The translations under genes were made by a program, and so were the position numbers. Positions 11,240-21,637 of a stretch of DNA of 64,000 nucleotides are shown here, in pieces (the first letter of the stretch is position 1; each line of letters begins with the position of its first letter). The notes below the pieces were generated by a model, which was given only the letters and a program-made list of their open reading frames with translations, had not been told where the DNA came from and made no database searches. Source of the DNA: Selaginella tamariscina (Eukaryota > Streptophyta > Lycopodiopsida > Selaginellales > Selaginellaceae); NCBI GenBank assembly GCA_003024785.1, contig PUQB01000067.1:397999-461998 (forward strand), given 5' to 3'.

Positions 11240-12485
11240 GGCGGGATTAATCTCGCCACCCCTTCAATGCCTCCTGAAAGAGTGGGCGGGATTAATCTCG
11301 CCACCTTTCTGGAGGCCTTGAACGGGAGTGCGGAATTAATCTTGCCACCCTTCTCGGTCTCAGAGAGAACTGGGCAGGATTTATTTCTCACACCCCTTCA
11401 GTGACTCCAGAAAGGAGGCGGGATTAATCTCGCCCACCATGTAAGGATGGTTAAATGAATTTCCCCACCCTTCCCAATTCTCTCCATTGGTATGTTGTAA
11501 ACCTTCTACGTCTCAGACAGAAACGTTTGGGATTGGTCCGACTCACCAATGGAGAAAAAAGGAAGGGATTCATTCCTCCAACAGGCATTGAAGACTCGGC
11601 GGGATTAATCCCGCCGCCCAGGGCCTTCACTCGGTCCCTATGCGGCGGGATTAATCCCGCCGGACGCCAATTCCCTGCGCGGAATCGGGCGGGATTAATC
11701 CCGCCGCCTAGGCACTTCAGGCAGGCCAATGGCGGCGGGATAAATCCCGCCCGATTCCGCGCAGGGCATGCGTACCGGCGGGATTAATCCCGCCTCCCAG
11801 GCCCTTCACTCGGGCCTTAGTCGGCGGGATTAATCCCGCCGAACGCCAATGCCCTGTGCGAAATCTTGCGGGATTAATCCCGCCGCCTAGGCCCTTCAGG
11901 CAGGCCAATGGCGGCGGGATAAATCCCGCCCGATTCCGCGCAGGGCATGCGTACGCGGCGGGATTAATCCCGCCCACCATGTAAGGGATGGTGAAATTAA
12001 TCCCACCACCCTTCTCAGTTCCCTCCATTGGTATTTTGTAAACCTTCTCCGTCTCAGACAGAGTTAGTCGGGATTGATTCAACATACCAATGGAGGAAAA
12101 AAGGGTGGCGGGATTAATCCCGCCACCGGGTAATGAAGGTTCGGAGAGACTAATCCCGCCGCCCTCTCGTAAATCATGCGCTCACACATATATATTGGCT
12201 GCGGCATTTTGAACAGGGATGGGTGGGGGCGGGATTAATCCCGCCGCTTATATCCTGCGGAAGTGCCTGAGCGGCGGGATTAATCCCGCCGCCCTCCGCG
12301 AAGGGCATGAGCGTGGGCGGATTAATCCCGCCGTTCATGTCCTGCGTGAATTCCCTGGGCGGCGGGATTAATCCCGCCGCCTTACGCGCAGGACATGTCA
12401 TGCAGGCTCTTCGGTTAGCCTTCCGTGCAGGATCTTTCATGCAGGCTCTTCGGTTAGCCTCATGAGCGGCGGGATTAATCCCGCC
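11240..12485. repeat. Palindrome array 1: GGCGGGATTAATCCCGCC
   Basis: The 18-bp perfect palindrome GGCGGGATTAATCCCGCC occurs intact about 11 times (for example 11598, 11644, 11688, 11777, 11823, 11957, 12107, 12228, 12273, 12361, 12468), with several variants (ATAAAT centre at 11734 and 11913; CTCGCC arm at 11240 and 11285). Spacing from 11598 to 11957 is close to 45 bp. Spacers recur in a four-step order, giving a higher-order unit of about 180 bp, and a larger block (11416-11555) is repeated about 541 bp on (11957-12098). That block has its own hairpin built on CTCCATTGGTA and TACCAATGGAG. The array lies upstream of the ParB-methylase-like gene, probably in its 5' leader intron. Confidence 0.93.
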
Positions 12486-12529
12486 GCTCAAGGGGCTTAG
12501 CGTGGTGTGCGAGAGAAAAAATTAATAAA

Positions 12530-13500
12530 TAAAAAATTATACAGATAAAAACACACACATATATATATGTGTGTATATATATATATTTATATATATATAT
12601 ATATATATATGTGTATGTATGTATGTATGTATAGGAGTGTACGTGTGTGTGCAAGAGATGGATAAATAAATAAAATTATACAGTACTGGTACAATATATG
12701 TGTGTACATAGGTATATATATGTGTGTATATGTATATCGTGTGTATGCGTGTGAGCGAAACAAATAAAATCATACAGATAAACAAACACACACACACACA
12801 TATATATACACAGGAGTGTGCGTGTGTGTGCGAAAAATAAAACTAATAAATAAATAAAATTATACAGATAAACACACACATATATATATGTGTGTATATA
12901 GATATATAACCCATAGAGAAAGAGAAAGAGTCTGTGAATATATAAGCATATATATAAACTAGTGTTGTATACTATTTATTAATATGCATTATTATATATA
13001 TATATATGTAAAGCAGTGTGCGTGTGTGTGGGAGAGATAGATCAATAAAAAAAATTATATAGATACTGGTACACATAATATATGTATGTATATATGTATA
13101 TAGGATATATATATGTGTATATGTATATTGTGTGTATGCGTGTGTGAGCGAAACAAATAAAATCATACATATAAACAAACACACACACACACATATATAT
13201 ACACAGGAGTGTGCGTGTGTGTGCGAGAGATAAAAACTAATAAATAAATAAAATTATACAGATAAACACACACATATATATATGTGTGTATATAGATATA
13301 TAACCCTATGAATATATAAGCATATATATAAACTAGTGTTGTATACTATTGTTTAATATGCATGATATATATATATAATATATATATATGTAAAGCAGTG
13401 TGCGTGTGTTGGGAGAGATAGATCAATAAAAACAAATTTATAGATACTGGTACACATAAAATTATACGCACACTCCTATACATATATACATACATACATA
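12530..13500. repeat. TG/TA microsatellites in a tandem duplication of about 390 bp
   Basis: Long (CA)n, (TG)n and (TA)n tracts, many mutually inverted and able to fold back. A block around 12690-12990 (including GTATGCGTGTGAGCGAAAC and AGGAGTGTGCGTGTGTG) recurs at about 13090-13400. Open frames here are repeat artefacts and I see no gene. Confidence 0.8.
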
Positions 13501-13511
13501 CACACATACAC

Positions 13512-13572
13512 ACAGAGATCTCACCTGTGTGCACAGCCGCCGCCGCCGATTTCACAGCCGCCGCCTCTTGAA
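13512..13572 (-). other. Candidate 5' leader exon of the ParB-methylase-like gene
   Basis: On the minus strand a GGCGGCGGC-rich stretch ends at CACACAG followed by GTGAGATC, a strong splice donor near 13515. The first clear coding exon of the downstream gene (10943) is preceded by an ATTTTGCAG acceptor, so a leader intron spanning array 1 would connect them. The MULE methyltransferase has a similar leader exon with a donor near 40901. This is inference from splice motifs only. Confidence 0.4.
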
Positions 13573-13899
13573 ACCCTAAGAATATACCTAAACCCTAAAG
13601 GAATTAAATATATATATTAACCCTAATAGAATATTCCTTCTGAGAATATACTTAAACCCTAAAAAGAAGAAAATATAGATTCGCCCTAAACGAATATTCT
13701 TTCATTATATTATTAGCGCGTGCGTGTGCGTGGGTGTATCACATACACCCCAAAAATATAAATCATGCAGGGATTTAACATGTGTGTGTCCATGAGAGTG
13801 TTAAAGTTTCATGTGTATCAATACATACATACACATTGCATATATTAATACACATAATATATACATACACACGTGTATACACACAGACATACATACATA

Positions 13900-14470
13900 T
13901 TACATGGGTTTAGGGTTTAGGGTTTAGGGTTTTGGATTTAGGATGGATCATGCATGATGTGTATGTATGAGAGAAGAGTGTTGAAAAATTATTTTTGTAC
14001 ACATTTATATATTAGTACACATATATACTTACACATATTATACATAGATATACATACATAGTATATGAGAGAAGAGAGACAGTACATATTATGGATCATG
14101 CATGGTGTGTATTATACACACAGACATACATACATATTAGTACATAATATTAAAGAGACCGAGTACATATTATAGATCATGCATGGTGTGTATGTTTGAG
14201 AGAAAAGAGACAGTACATATTAACATGGATCATGCATGGTGTGTATGTATGAGAGAAGACAGAAAGTACACATATATACATACACATGTGTATACACACA
14301 GACATACATACATATTACATGAGTAAATTCATTGTGTTACATATTAGGGTTTAGGGTTTAGGGTTTAGGATGGATCATGCATGGTGTGAAGAGAGTGTTG
14401 AAAAATTATTTTTGTACACACATGTATACACAGGGTTTAGGGTTTAGGGTTTAGGGTTTGCTCCCAACAA
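13900..14470. repeat. TTTAGGG telomere-like tracts and a dispersed motif of about 32 bp
   Basis: Short runs of the plant telomere word TTTAGGG occur near 13907-13930, 14345-14370 and 14430-14460. Between them a motif beginning GGATCATGCATGGTGTGTAT and continuing GTATGAGAGAAGAG is repeated about five times (near 13942, 14092, 14176, 14225, 14376). The same motif reappears far away near 59947-59983. No coding sequence is seen. Confidence 0.75.
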
Positions 14471-14699
14471 GCTTAATATAAATATTACACATGTAAATTC
14501 AATGTGTTACATACACACAGATTGAGTACATATATCATACATGCGTTGAACATGATGTTTTCAATAAAGAAGCAACATATTTCTTCAGTTTGGTTTAGGG
14601 TTGTGCATGTGTGTGCATATGTGTTTTTGTAAGTTCTTGTTGTAATGCGTGTGTAAATTTATGATTGTGTTTATATATGTGTGCAAAACAAACATCGAA

Positions 14700-15430
14700 T
14701 AATTAAGAAAATAATATTAATAAACACACTATGAACATATTTTAAATTATACATAATAATATATGATTTTATCTAATATATAGCCATATATAGTTTTAAT
14801 AATATATATTAATTTAATATTGATAAAAAGGTTTAACATTGAAATATTCTTGAAATAATAAGAAATTAATTGAGAAAATCCCATTAATATATACAAATGT
14901 AAATTAAGTACTCAAATAATTAACTAAATTAATTATCATAATCATGTTTAATATTGGAATATTCTTGGAATAATAAGAAAATAATAAAGAATATCCCATT
15001 AATATAAAGAAGATTAATTACTCAAGTAATTAAGGAAATGATATTAATATACACACTATGAACATATTTTAAATTATACATAATAATACATCATTTTATC
15101 TAATATATAGTCATATATAGTTTTAATAATATATATTAATTTAATATTGATAATAAGGTTTAACACATGAATATTCTTGAAATAATAACAAATTAATTGA
15201 GAAAATCCCATTAATATATACAAATGTAGAATAATTACTGCAATAATTAAGAACAAGACTAATTTAATTATGATAATCAGGTTTAATATTAGAATATTCT
15301 TCAAATATTAATAAAATAATAAAGAATATCCCATTGATACTAGGAAATGAAAACTAAATACTCGAGTAATTAAGAAAATAATAATAATAAACAGACTATG
15401 AATATATTTTAAATGATACATAATAATATA
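14700..15430. repeat. AT-rich tandem repeat with a period of about 335 bp
   Basis: A block starting CACTATGAACATATTTTAAA at about 14727 recurs at about 15053 with high identity over some 190 bp, and partially again near 15390. The whole stretch is over 75 percent A+T and has no gene. It lies between the two divergent gene sets of the 14-kb element. Confidence 0.7.
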
Positions 15431-15699
15431 TCAATTTATTTATTGTATAAGTATATATTTATATATATATATAATATAAATATACTTGAATACTAAGAAT
15501 GTAGAATATAGTCTAAAATTTCGTAATATTAAACAGCTTGAATCACTTGAATAACATTAAATGCAATTTTAAAATACTCATTGGAACTGGAGAGTATATA
15601 TGTCAGAGTGTCGGATATTTGTGTCAACTCATCTTAAATTTTATTTTCTGTTCTTTTTAAAAAATTTGAATTTCTGACATATGTATTGTCGGTCTGACA

Positions 15700-15890
15700 T
15701 GTAAATTTGAAAATGCATTTAATTTCCCACTCAAATTCAGATCTGGTTCTTTCTCCGGCAAGGGTTTCTTCATTTCTGTATTTTTCACTCTTTAGATCTT
15801 CTTTTTTCTTCATAGTGATCATCTCAGGAGCGAGATTAAATTGGGTGCTATTCTTTATAGGAAAGCACGGCGCCTTCAGTGCTGTTTACA
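15700..15890 (+). other. Candidate 5' leader exon of the transposase-like gene
   Basis: A less AT-rich stretch ends in GTTTACAA followed by GTAAGTAT, a near-ideal splice donor at about 15891. A matching acceptor, TTTATGTGCAG, lies just before the coding start at 16951. The implied intron contains all of palindrome array 2. Not proven without transcripts. Confidence 0.4.
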
Positions 15891-16061
15891 AGTAAGTATT
15901 ATAAACAAATTTAAAAATACTTATAAAGATTCACTCTCTTACATTCTCTCTTAAAATTACAATTTAGGGGTTTAGGAATGCATTAGGATTATAATATATT
16001 CCGTTAGGGATTTATCCCGTTTAAATATCCTTTTAACTTAATATTCTAGGTTAACCGGGGC

Positions 16062-16795
16062 GGCGGGATTAATCCGGCCATTTCTTTTTCGCCTCTTCGA
16101 AAGGTGGCGGGATTAATCCCGCCACCATCTCTCGGGCAATGCTTCTCCGCCACTGAAAAAGAGTGGCGGGATTAATCCCGCCGATAACCTTCTCAACTGA
16201 TGAAGAGTTACCAGAATTTATTAGAAAGAGTTGTCGGCGGGATTAATCCCGCCAACCATTTTAGGAGGCAGGGAAGGGGTGGCGGGATTAATCTCGCCAC
16301 CACATCCCTGTTTTAAAGGATTTGGGGACAGGATTTATCCCGAGATCTCTTTGAAATCATAGTTTTGGAGAGAGTTATGTGCGGGTTTAATCCCGCCACC
16401 CATTCCCCGTCGTAAGAATTGTGGGCGGGATTAATCCCGCCACCTTCCCCTCGAAGGAAGCCGGCGGGATTAATCCCGCCCCTCTTCCCCTCGAGAAGTG
16501 GCGGGATTAATCCCGCCGACTCCTCCGAAGGAAGAGCCGGCGGGATTAATCCCGCCGGACTCCCCCGGGAGGAGAGCGGCGGGATTAATCCCGCCGGCTC
16601 TTCCTCGAGGGAGTCGGCGGGATTAATCCCGCCACTCTCTCCGCGAGGAAGAGTCGGCGGGATTAATCCCGCCGGACTCTCCTCCGGAGGAGAGTCCGGC
16701 GGGATTAATCCCGCCGCTCTTCTCGAGGGAGTCCGGCGGGATTAATCCCGCCGACTCTCCGAAGGGGTTGAGTCGGCGGCGGGATTAATCCCGCC
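16062..16795. repeat. Palindrome array 2 with palindromic spacers
   Basis: About 13 perfect and several variant copies of GGCGGGATTAATCCCGCC. From about 16424 to 16795 the spacing tightens to about 38-40 bp. Many spacers are themselves palindromes of CTCC/GGAG type; the one at 16674-16697 is a perfect 24-bp palindrome around CCTCCGGAGG. The result is an alternating double-palindrome array immediately upstream of the transposase-like gene. Confidence 0.93.
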
Positions 16796-16947
16796 CGACC
16801 GTTCCTCGTCAGTTGTATTAATCAACATGAGATATTATCTCTAAACATAATTATGTATTATTGCATATGCATATTATTAAGTAACCGTAATTCAGATTTC
16901 TTAGAAATATTGCATAAACAGATATCATAAATAATACAATTATTTAT

Positions 16948-19900
16948 GTGCAGGACAATATGTTTAATACTGGAGATAAAGTATGTCTTCTTCGGAACAA
17001 CGAGATAGTTGGCACTGGAACTGTGGAAGTTCGAGATAATAATGCATCATGTCACAATATTGCCCAAGGATCTTGTGTGTACGTATGGGTGAACACCATT
17101 TACAAGCATGTTGAGGTTCTGGGAATGGAATTTGAGGAGGGTTCTCCTGTATTGTGGAATTTGGATGAAGTCAAGGCTGACACAGAATATGCAGAGTCAC
17201 AAACAAATAGTAGCACGAGTTTACCAGATGATGGCTTGCCTGCTGTGATGGATGAGGTGATTCTCTTTCTTCGTGAGATTGAAGTCGGAAGAGGCATCAT
17301 CACAGCTATAAATCCAATGGAAGCAGTGTCAGAAGAGAAACTAGGGTCCGACTTCGTGGGTGTAGTTGTGACAGAGGTTTCACCTAATGGCACATTGTAT
17401 CCTGGATCCCTCGTGAGGTGGCGAACATCTGAATTAAGACGGCAAGATGGTTCAACATATTCTGGGTTGGATTTCAATAATAACAACCCGGAAGAACAAC
17501 TCATATTTGAAGAGGTTCCTTGCATTGGTCCTATTGTAAGAAAAAGGCGATTCATGGGTTGTAGATCTTCCCCTGCAAGTTTCAGCAAGAGGGTAAAGAT
17601 GGATCCTACATCTTCCGAAAGTGTTACGAGCATTTCCACGATTGACTGTTGCAAGAAGAAGTGTTGTCAGATGGCAGACCGGAATGAAATTACCCAATGT
17701 AGACATGTCTTTCGTATGCTCACCCAAAAGCAAAGGCATGAGTTTGTATATGCTGCACTAACTGGGTGTATTGATGGAATGGCCTCGGACACAGGTTATC
17801 AGAGTACATCCATGGTATTTAATAAGGTGGCCATCTGCTTCAAAGCTTGGTACAGTATATACGGGATCCCAAAGACCACGTTCTACCGTCGGAGGGATGA
17901 GTGGCTAGATGGAGCGCGAACCTCAGTTCATGGGAACACTCGCTTGGTCAAAACCCGCTCTCACATCATGGCAGCCATAGAGATACTCAAGGCTTTTGTG
18001 GAAGCAAATGCAGACAGGATGCCTCACAAATGCCGAACCACAAATGCAGGGGTCAGGGAAAATCTCAAGGTTTTGCCTTCAATCTACACTCAATTGAAGC
18101 TGTGTGAACATGTGAACAAGTGCCTCAGTTTGATGGGGCTCCAAGCAATCTGCACTGGTACCTTCAACAACATATGGAATACTCATTTTAAGGATGTGGA
18201 GATTGCAAAACACTCTAGCTTTTCAAGTGTGACACTTGTACATCATTGAAGGCTGCAGAGGCTTGTGCAAAAACCTTGGTGGAGATCACTACCATTCAAA
18301 GAAGATGGAGGCCCACATGATTGCACAACAAACTTGCCGGTCTCAGTACTATGCACACCGCATGCTTTCTGTGTCACGCCCATCAGAGTACCTGTGCTTG
18401 ATCCATGACAAGATGGATCATTCAAAGACCAGCATTCCAAAGCTCTTTGCAACACCAAAGTGCCTTGGAAATGTCATGAAACTTCCGATTTCATTGACAG
18501 GTGTGCTAACACATGGACACGGTTGTGAGTCATATGGACACTTTTCACTTCCACATTGGTCTAGCGACTCCAATTTCACTATTGGGTCGTTAGCCATGTG
18601 TTTCAGAAACCTTGAAGCCCACTCACAGACAAGTCCTATCAGTGATCTCAAAGTGAAGAAACAACACCTTCAACCTTTACATAATGCTCTCATGAACACG
18701 TCTGCACTTGAGGCTACTTGGGAATATGAGAGGCATTGTCAACACCTGCACAAAAAACAGATGGCCCTGTTGAGAGTTCAGGTTCAGTGGAGGGATCTAG
18801 CTCAAATAGTGTACATGTGTCCTCAACATCAAATAAGCTTCCTCGTCATTTGCTTTTACAGATGGATAATTGTGCAGGCGAGAACAAAAATAGGTAAATC
18901 ATTTTACTTAAGGGTTTCTCAAGCTCATACTTACTTTTATTTTCTAGATATGTGCTAGCATACTTGTCAATGCTTGTTGCCAAAGGTGTGTTTGAAACAA
19001 TCACGCTCAGTTTCCTTATGGTTGGTCACACTCATGAAGATATTGATGCGTTCTTCAGCAAGGTCTCCAACTCTACAAAAAGGACAAGTGCACTTACCTT
19101 ACCGCATATGATGAATCTTTTTGAAAATTGCATCTCCAAAAAAAGTTGTGCTTTGCTTGTGACTGAGGTGCCAGACTTCAAAAAATTTCTCAAGGAGTAT
19201 ATAAAAGAAGGGAGTGATTCTTTAGTTGGTCACCTTGTGCCGCTACAATTCTTTTTCTCCATACGAGATGGTATACCTATTATGCAGTACAAGTTACGGC
19301 CATCAGAGCAGGAGTGGTTACCGAAAGAGGGCTTAATGCTCTTCAAAAGTGGAGAGGATGGAAAGCCACTTCTCCCAGAAGGACAACCAGACCCTATTCC
19401 ATTGAGTGCCCAGCTCAAGGAACAAGAGGTTATTATTGATGGCATCAAAAAATATGTGGCATGGGTTCAAAAATCGATGCCAAAGAATTCTGATAAGGCA
19501 ACTGGTTACTCAGAACTATATAAGCATGTGGTCAACTATTGGGAGACTGTTGTTCGAGAGTTGGAAGGGCCTACTGTCACAAGTACAGAATTGCAACACC
19601 CTTTCTGGCCTAAAACAAGGTGGCGAGAGGAGATTGAAATGACATCACTGAGCACAGACGACATAGAAGCCAGTAGTGATGTGGAAGTGCAAACCCCACA
19701 CTTTGTTGGACAAAGGAACCAAAAACCTAAAGCATACTTTGATTGTTGCAAGGATCTTCAAAAACTAATGATGGTTCTCATTACTCCAGATGCGTCATAT
19801 AATCAGCCTATTTGGATGGGTCAAATTATCGACACACCTGAAGTAATCACAAAAAATAGTATTGTTAAGGTTGTTCAAACCAAAAAAAGGCGACACGAGA

Positions 19901-20070
19901 AGGAGAGCGAAAGATATAATGGATGCCTAGAGAAAACATGGTCTCCCAATCAAAAAGACCCAGCATGTTTTATAAATGTTAAATCCATTCGATATGGGTG
20001 GATGTCAAGAAGCGTTGATAAAGTCACGATTAACAAAACTGCAAGGGAATGTATGTTTTCTGAAGCTTAA
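16948..20070 (+). CDS. Transposase-like protein, DUF7869 type, with apparent frame breaks
   Basis: The first ATG in frame is at 16960 (MFNTGDKVCLLRN), just after a likely splice acceptor. The N-terminal 60 residues resemble the TNP1/En-Spm-associated domain (GDKVCLLRNNEIVGTGTV). A Cys-rich CCKKKCC patch and a helical domain follow. Near 18230 the frame breaks; one extra A would give KCDTC, a probable zinc-binding pair. The next segment has LCLIHDKMDHSK (Asp motif). A second break in the A6 run near 18755 is repaired by one more A. Then LQMDNCAGENKNR is joined by a 54-bp GT-AG intron (18894-18947) to YVLAYLSMLV, with GHTHEDIDAFFSKVS downstream. These Asp/His motifs define a family I know as DUF7869, whose RNase-H-like fold I infer. 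It is probably the mobilising enzyme of the 14-kb element. Confidence 0.72.
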
Positions 20071-20548
20071 AGCAATTACAAAATTATAAAATATCATATA
20101 TTTAATATTCATAATTATTATAAACTCTTTAATAATAGTACCAAATTGTATACTTAACTATATAAATTTAAAAAATGATATGGAAGATTGACTATATTAT
20201 TATAGGATTTTATATATATATTATTACTACTACAAATTTTTAATTAATAATGTTATATTTAAATATTAATATTTTAATAACAACATCAATATTTATATAA
20301 TGTACCTCTTATGCTCTTCCTTAATTGTTATATTAGGCAATATATTATATAATTTAATACTTCTACTTTTATAATGTTATTAATTTTTGTTCAATGAATG
20401 CTATAATTTATTAAAGGGTAGAATACAAAATAGAATATTCTAAAGAATATTCTTTTTCAAACATATATTCTAAAGAATATTCCTTTAATATTAGAAAATG
20501 CTAATTAAATAGCTAAAATTGCTAATTATTAGGAAATGGGACTATAGC

Positions 20549-20569
20549 CATGCCCATTTTAGTTACAAC
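20549..20569 (-). repeat. Right terminal inverted repeat of the 14-kb element
   Basis: Inverted partner of 6430-6450; ends AGTTACAAC at 20569. About 480 bp of AT-rich sequence separates it from the transposase stop codon at 20070. Confidence 0.8.
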
Positions 20570-21353
20570 TTGCATATTTGTGTATACTAACCTTGCTTTC
20601 CAGCTTGGATTGGTGGGAAACTTGTTTGTCAATTTCAAAGGAATATACATGTGTATATACATACGTATGATATATGTATATCAACGTTTATAATATGTGT
20701 GTACGTGTACATTTGCAGATGAAAGTTGCAGAAGTTCTTACACACGATGGCAAACCTGTTGCATATGTTGCGGCACCAAACTGAAACAGTACAATAATCT
20801 TTTTGTTGCCTTTGTACATTTGCATGTACATGCTGCATCCGTCCATGTGTGTGCGTGTGTGTGACATTGTCATTATTAATTGATTAATTACTCTTCTCTG
20901 TGCAAATCAAGTATGTCTTGGCTATAATATTTGCTCTATTTATATTATTAAAAAATTATAATATTTATCTGACATGCTTGATATCTCATCCGAAACAAAC
21001 AATTGGGGTGTTGGTTTACCACCAAAGAGCAAGAATGCGCCAATGTGTGTGCCCCTCCCCCTCTCTCTCACACACACACACAAACATTTGCTAGTATTAA
21101 GTGGCCATTCATAATATCAAGATGAGGAAGCTCTTAAGTAATGAATCTTTGAAAGCTCGTCAAAGGCATATTCTCGTATCTGTGGCGAACTTTGAAGATC
21201 TTTAAACATTAGATTCTCTTTTGGTTGAAGACTGTAAATGCTGTATATGTGTGTGTGTGTGTGTTAATAGAAATAGAGTCACTGGTAAAAGACTAATAAT
21301 ATAATATCTCTAATTTAATAATAATAATAATAATAATAATATTGTATATACAG
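20570..21353. other. Flank of the 14-kb element with exon-like remnants
   Basis: Contains a short frame beginning MKVAEVLTHDGKPVAYVAA right after a TTTGCAG acceptor near 20719, and (TG)n/(CA)n tracts near 21065-21080 and 21247-21262. It may belong to the same broken host gene as the limit-dextrinase fragment, but the match of this part is not clear to me. Confidence 0.35.
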
Positions 21354-21637
21354 GCAAGAGTGGAGTTTCACAACGCAGGTCCTTCAAGTGTTCTTGGTGT
21401 TATTGTAATGAGCCTTTAAGGACGGGGATGAAGGCCAACCAGGCTTCCTTCAGAAGTAAGTGTGTGTATACACACACAAACATGCATGTGTGTAGACTGT
21501 TACACATAATTGTTTTTTTATTAATTTTAAAATTTTGTAGTTATCGAATTATAGTGGTTGTTTTCAATGCACAGTCGGATGACGCAACAGTGTGGATTGA
21601 ACATGGAATTGCATCCTGTCACTCGATAGTTGATTAA
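21354..21637 (+). pseudogene. C-terminal fragment of a limit dextrinase (pullulanase-type debranching enzyme)
   Basis: Two exon-like pieces separated by a GT-AG intron (about 21456-21540). The first reads RVEFHNAGPSSVLGVIVMSL, very like the conserved RVxFHNTGPSSVPGVIVMSI stretch near the end of plant limit dextrinases; the second reads YRIIVVVFNAQSDDATVWI, matching the following strand with VVFNA. A stop follows MSL in the first piece. Plant limit dextrinase cuts alpha-1,6 branches of starch in plastids. Only the last part is present, so this is a remnant, possibly separated from its upstream exons by the 14-kb insertion. Confidence 0.6.

Larger units (their letters stand above)
6430..20569. 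mobile_element. 14.1-kb TIR element carrying transposase, ParB-methylase-like and phosphatase-like genes
   Basis: Both ends carry the same 21-bp inverted repeat with one mismatch, beginning GTTGTAACTAAARTGGGC (6430-6450, and inverted at 20549-20569). The similarity weakly continues inward into AT-rich sequence with AGGAATATTC words near 6590 and, inverted, near 20480. If one more base is counted at each end, a 4-bp repeat TGCA flanks the element (6425-6428 and 20571-20574); this is suggestive only. Gene order from the left is: a small ORF, an FCP1-like gene and a ParB-methyltransferase-like gene (all minus), palindrome array 1, microsatellites, palindrome array 2, and a transposase-like gene (plus). 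The two main genes are divergent. I cannot assign the superfamily with certainty. Confidence 0.75.

Noticed and set aside
11240-12485. CRISPR-like array of regularly spaced short repeats
   Set aside because: The repeats are perfect palindromes with recurring, not unique, spacers, in a plant nuclear context with introns and no cas genes.
12537-13555. Several open frames rich in Tyr, Ile, His, Thr and Cys-Val
   Set aside because: They are translations of CA/TG/TA microsatellites with no other coding signal.
13900-14470. A true chromosome end or telomere
   Set aside because: Only short, interrupted TTTAGGG runs occur, embedded inside a transposon with sequence on both sides.
18740-18780. Programmed -1 ribosomal frameshift at the A-rich run in the transposase-like gene
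   Set aside because: The A AAA AAC heptamer is present but not in the zero-frame register needed for slippage. One missing A, matching the error pattern elsewhere in the window, is simpler.
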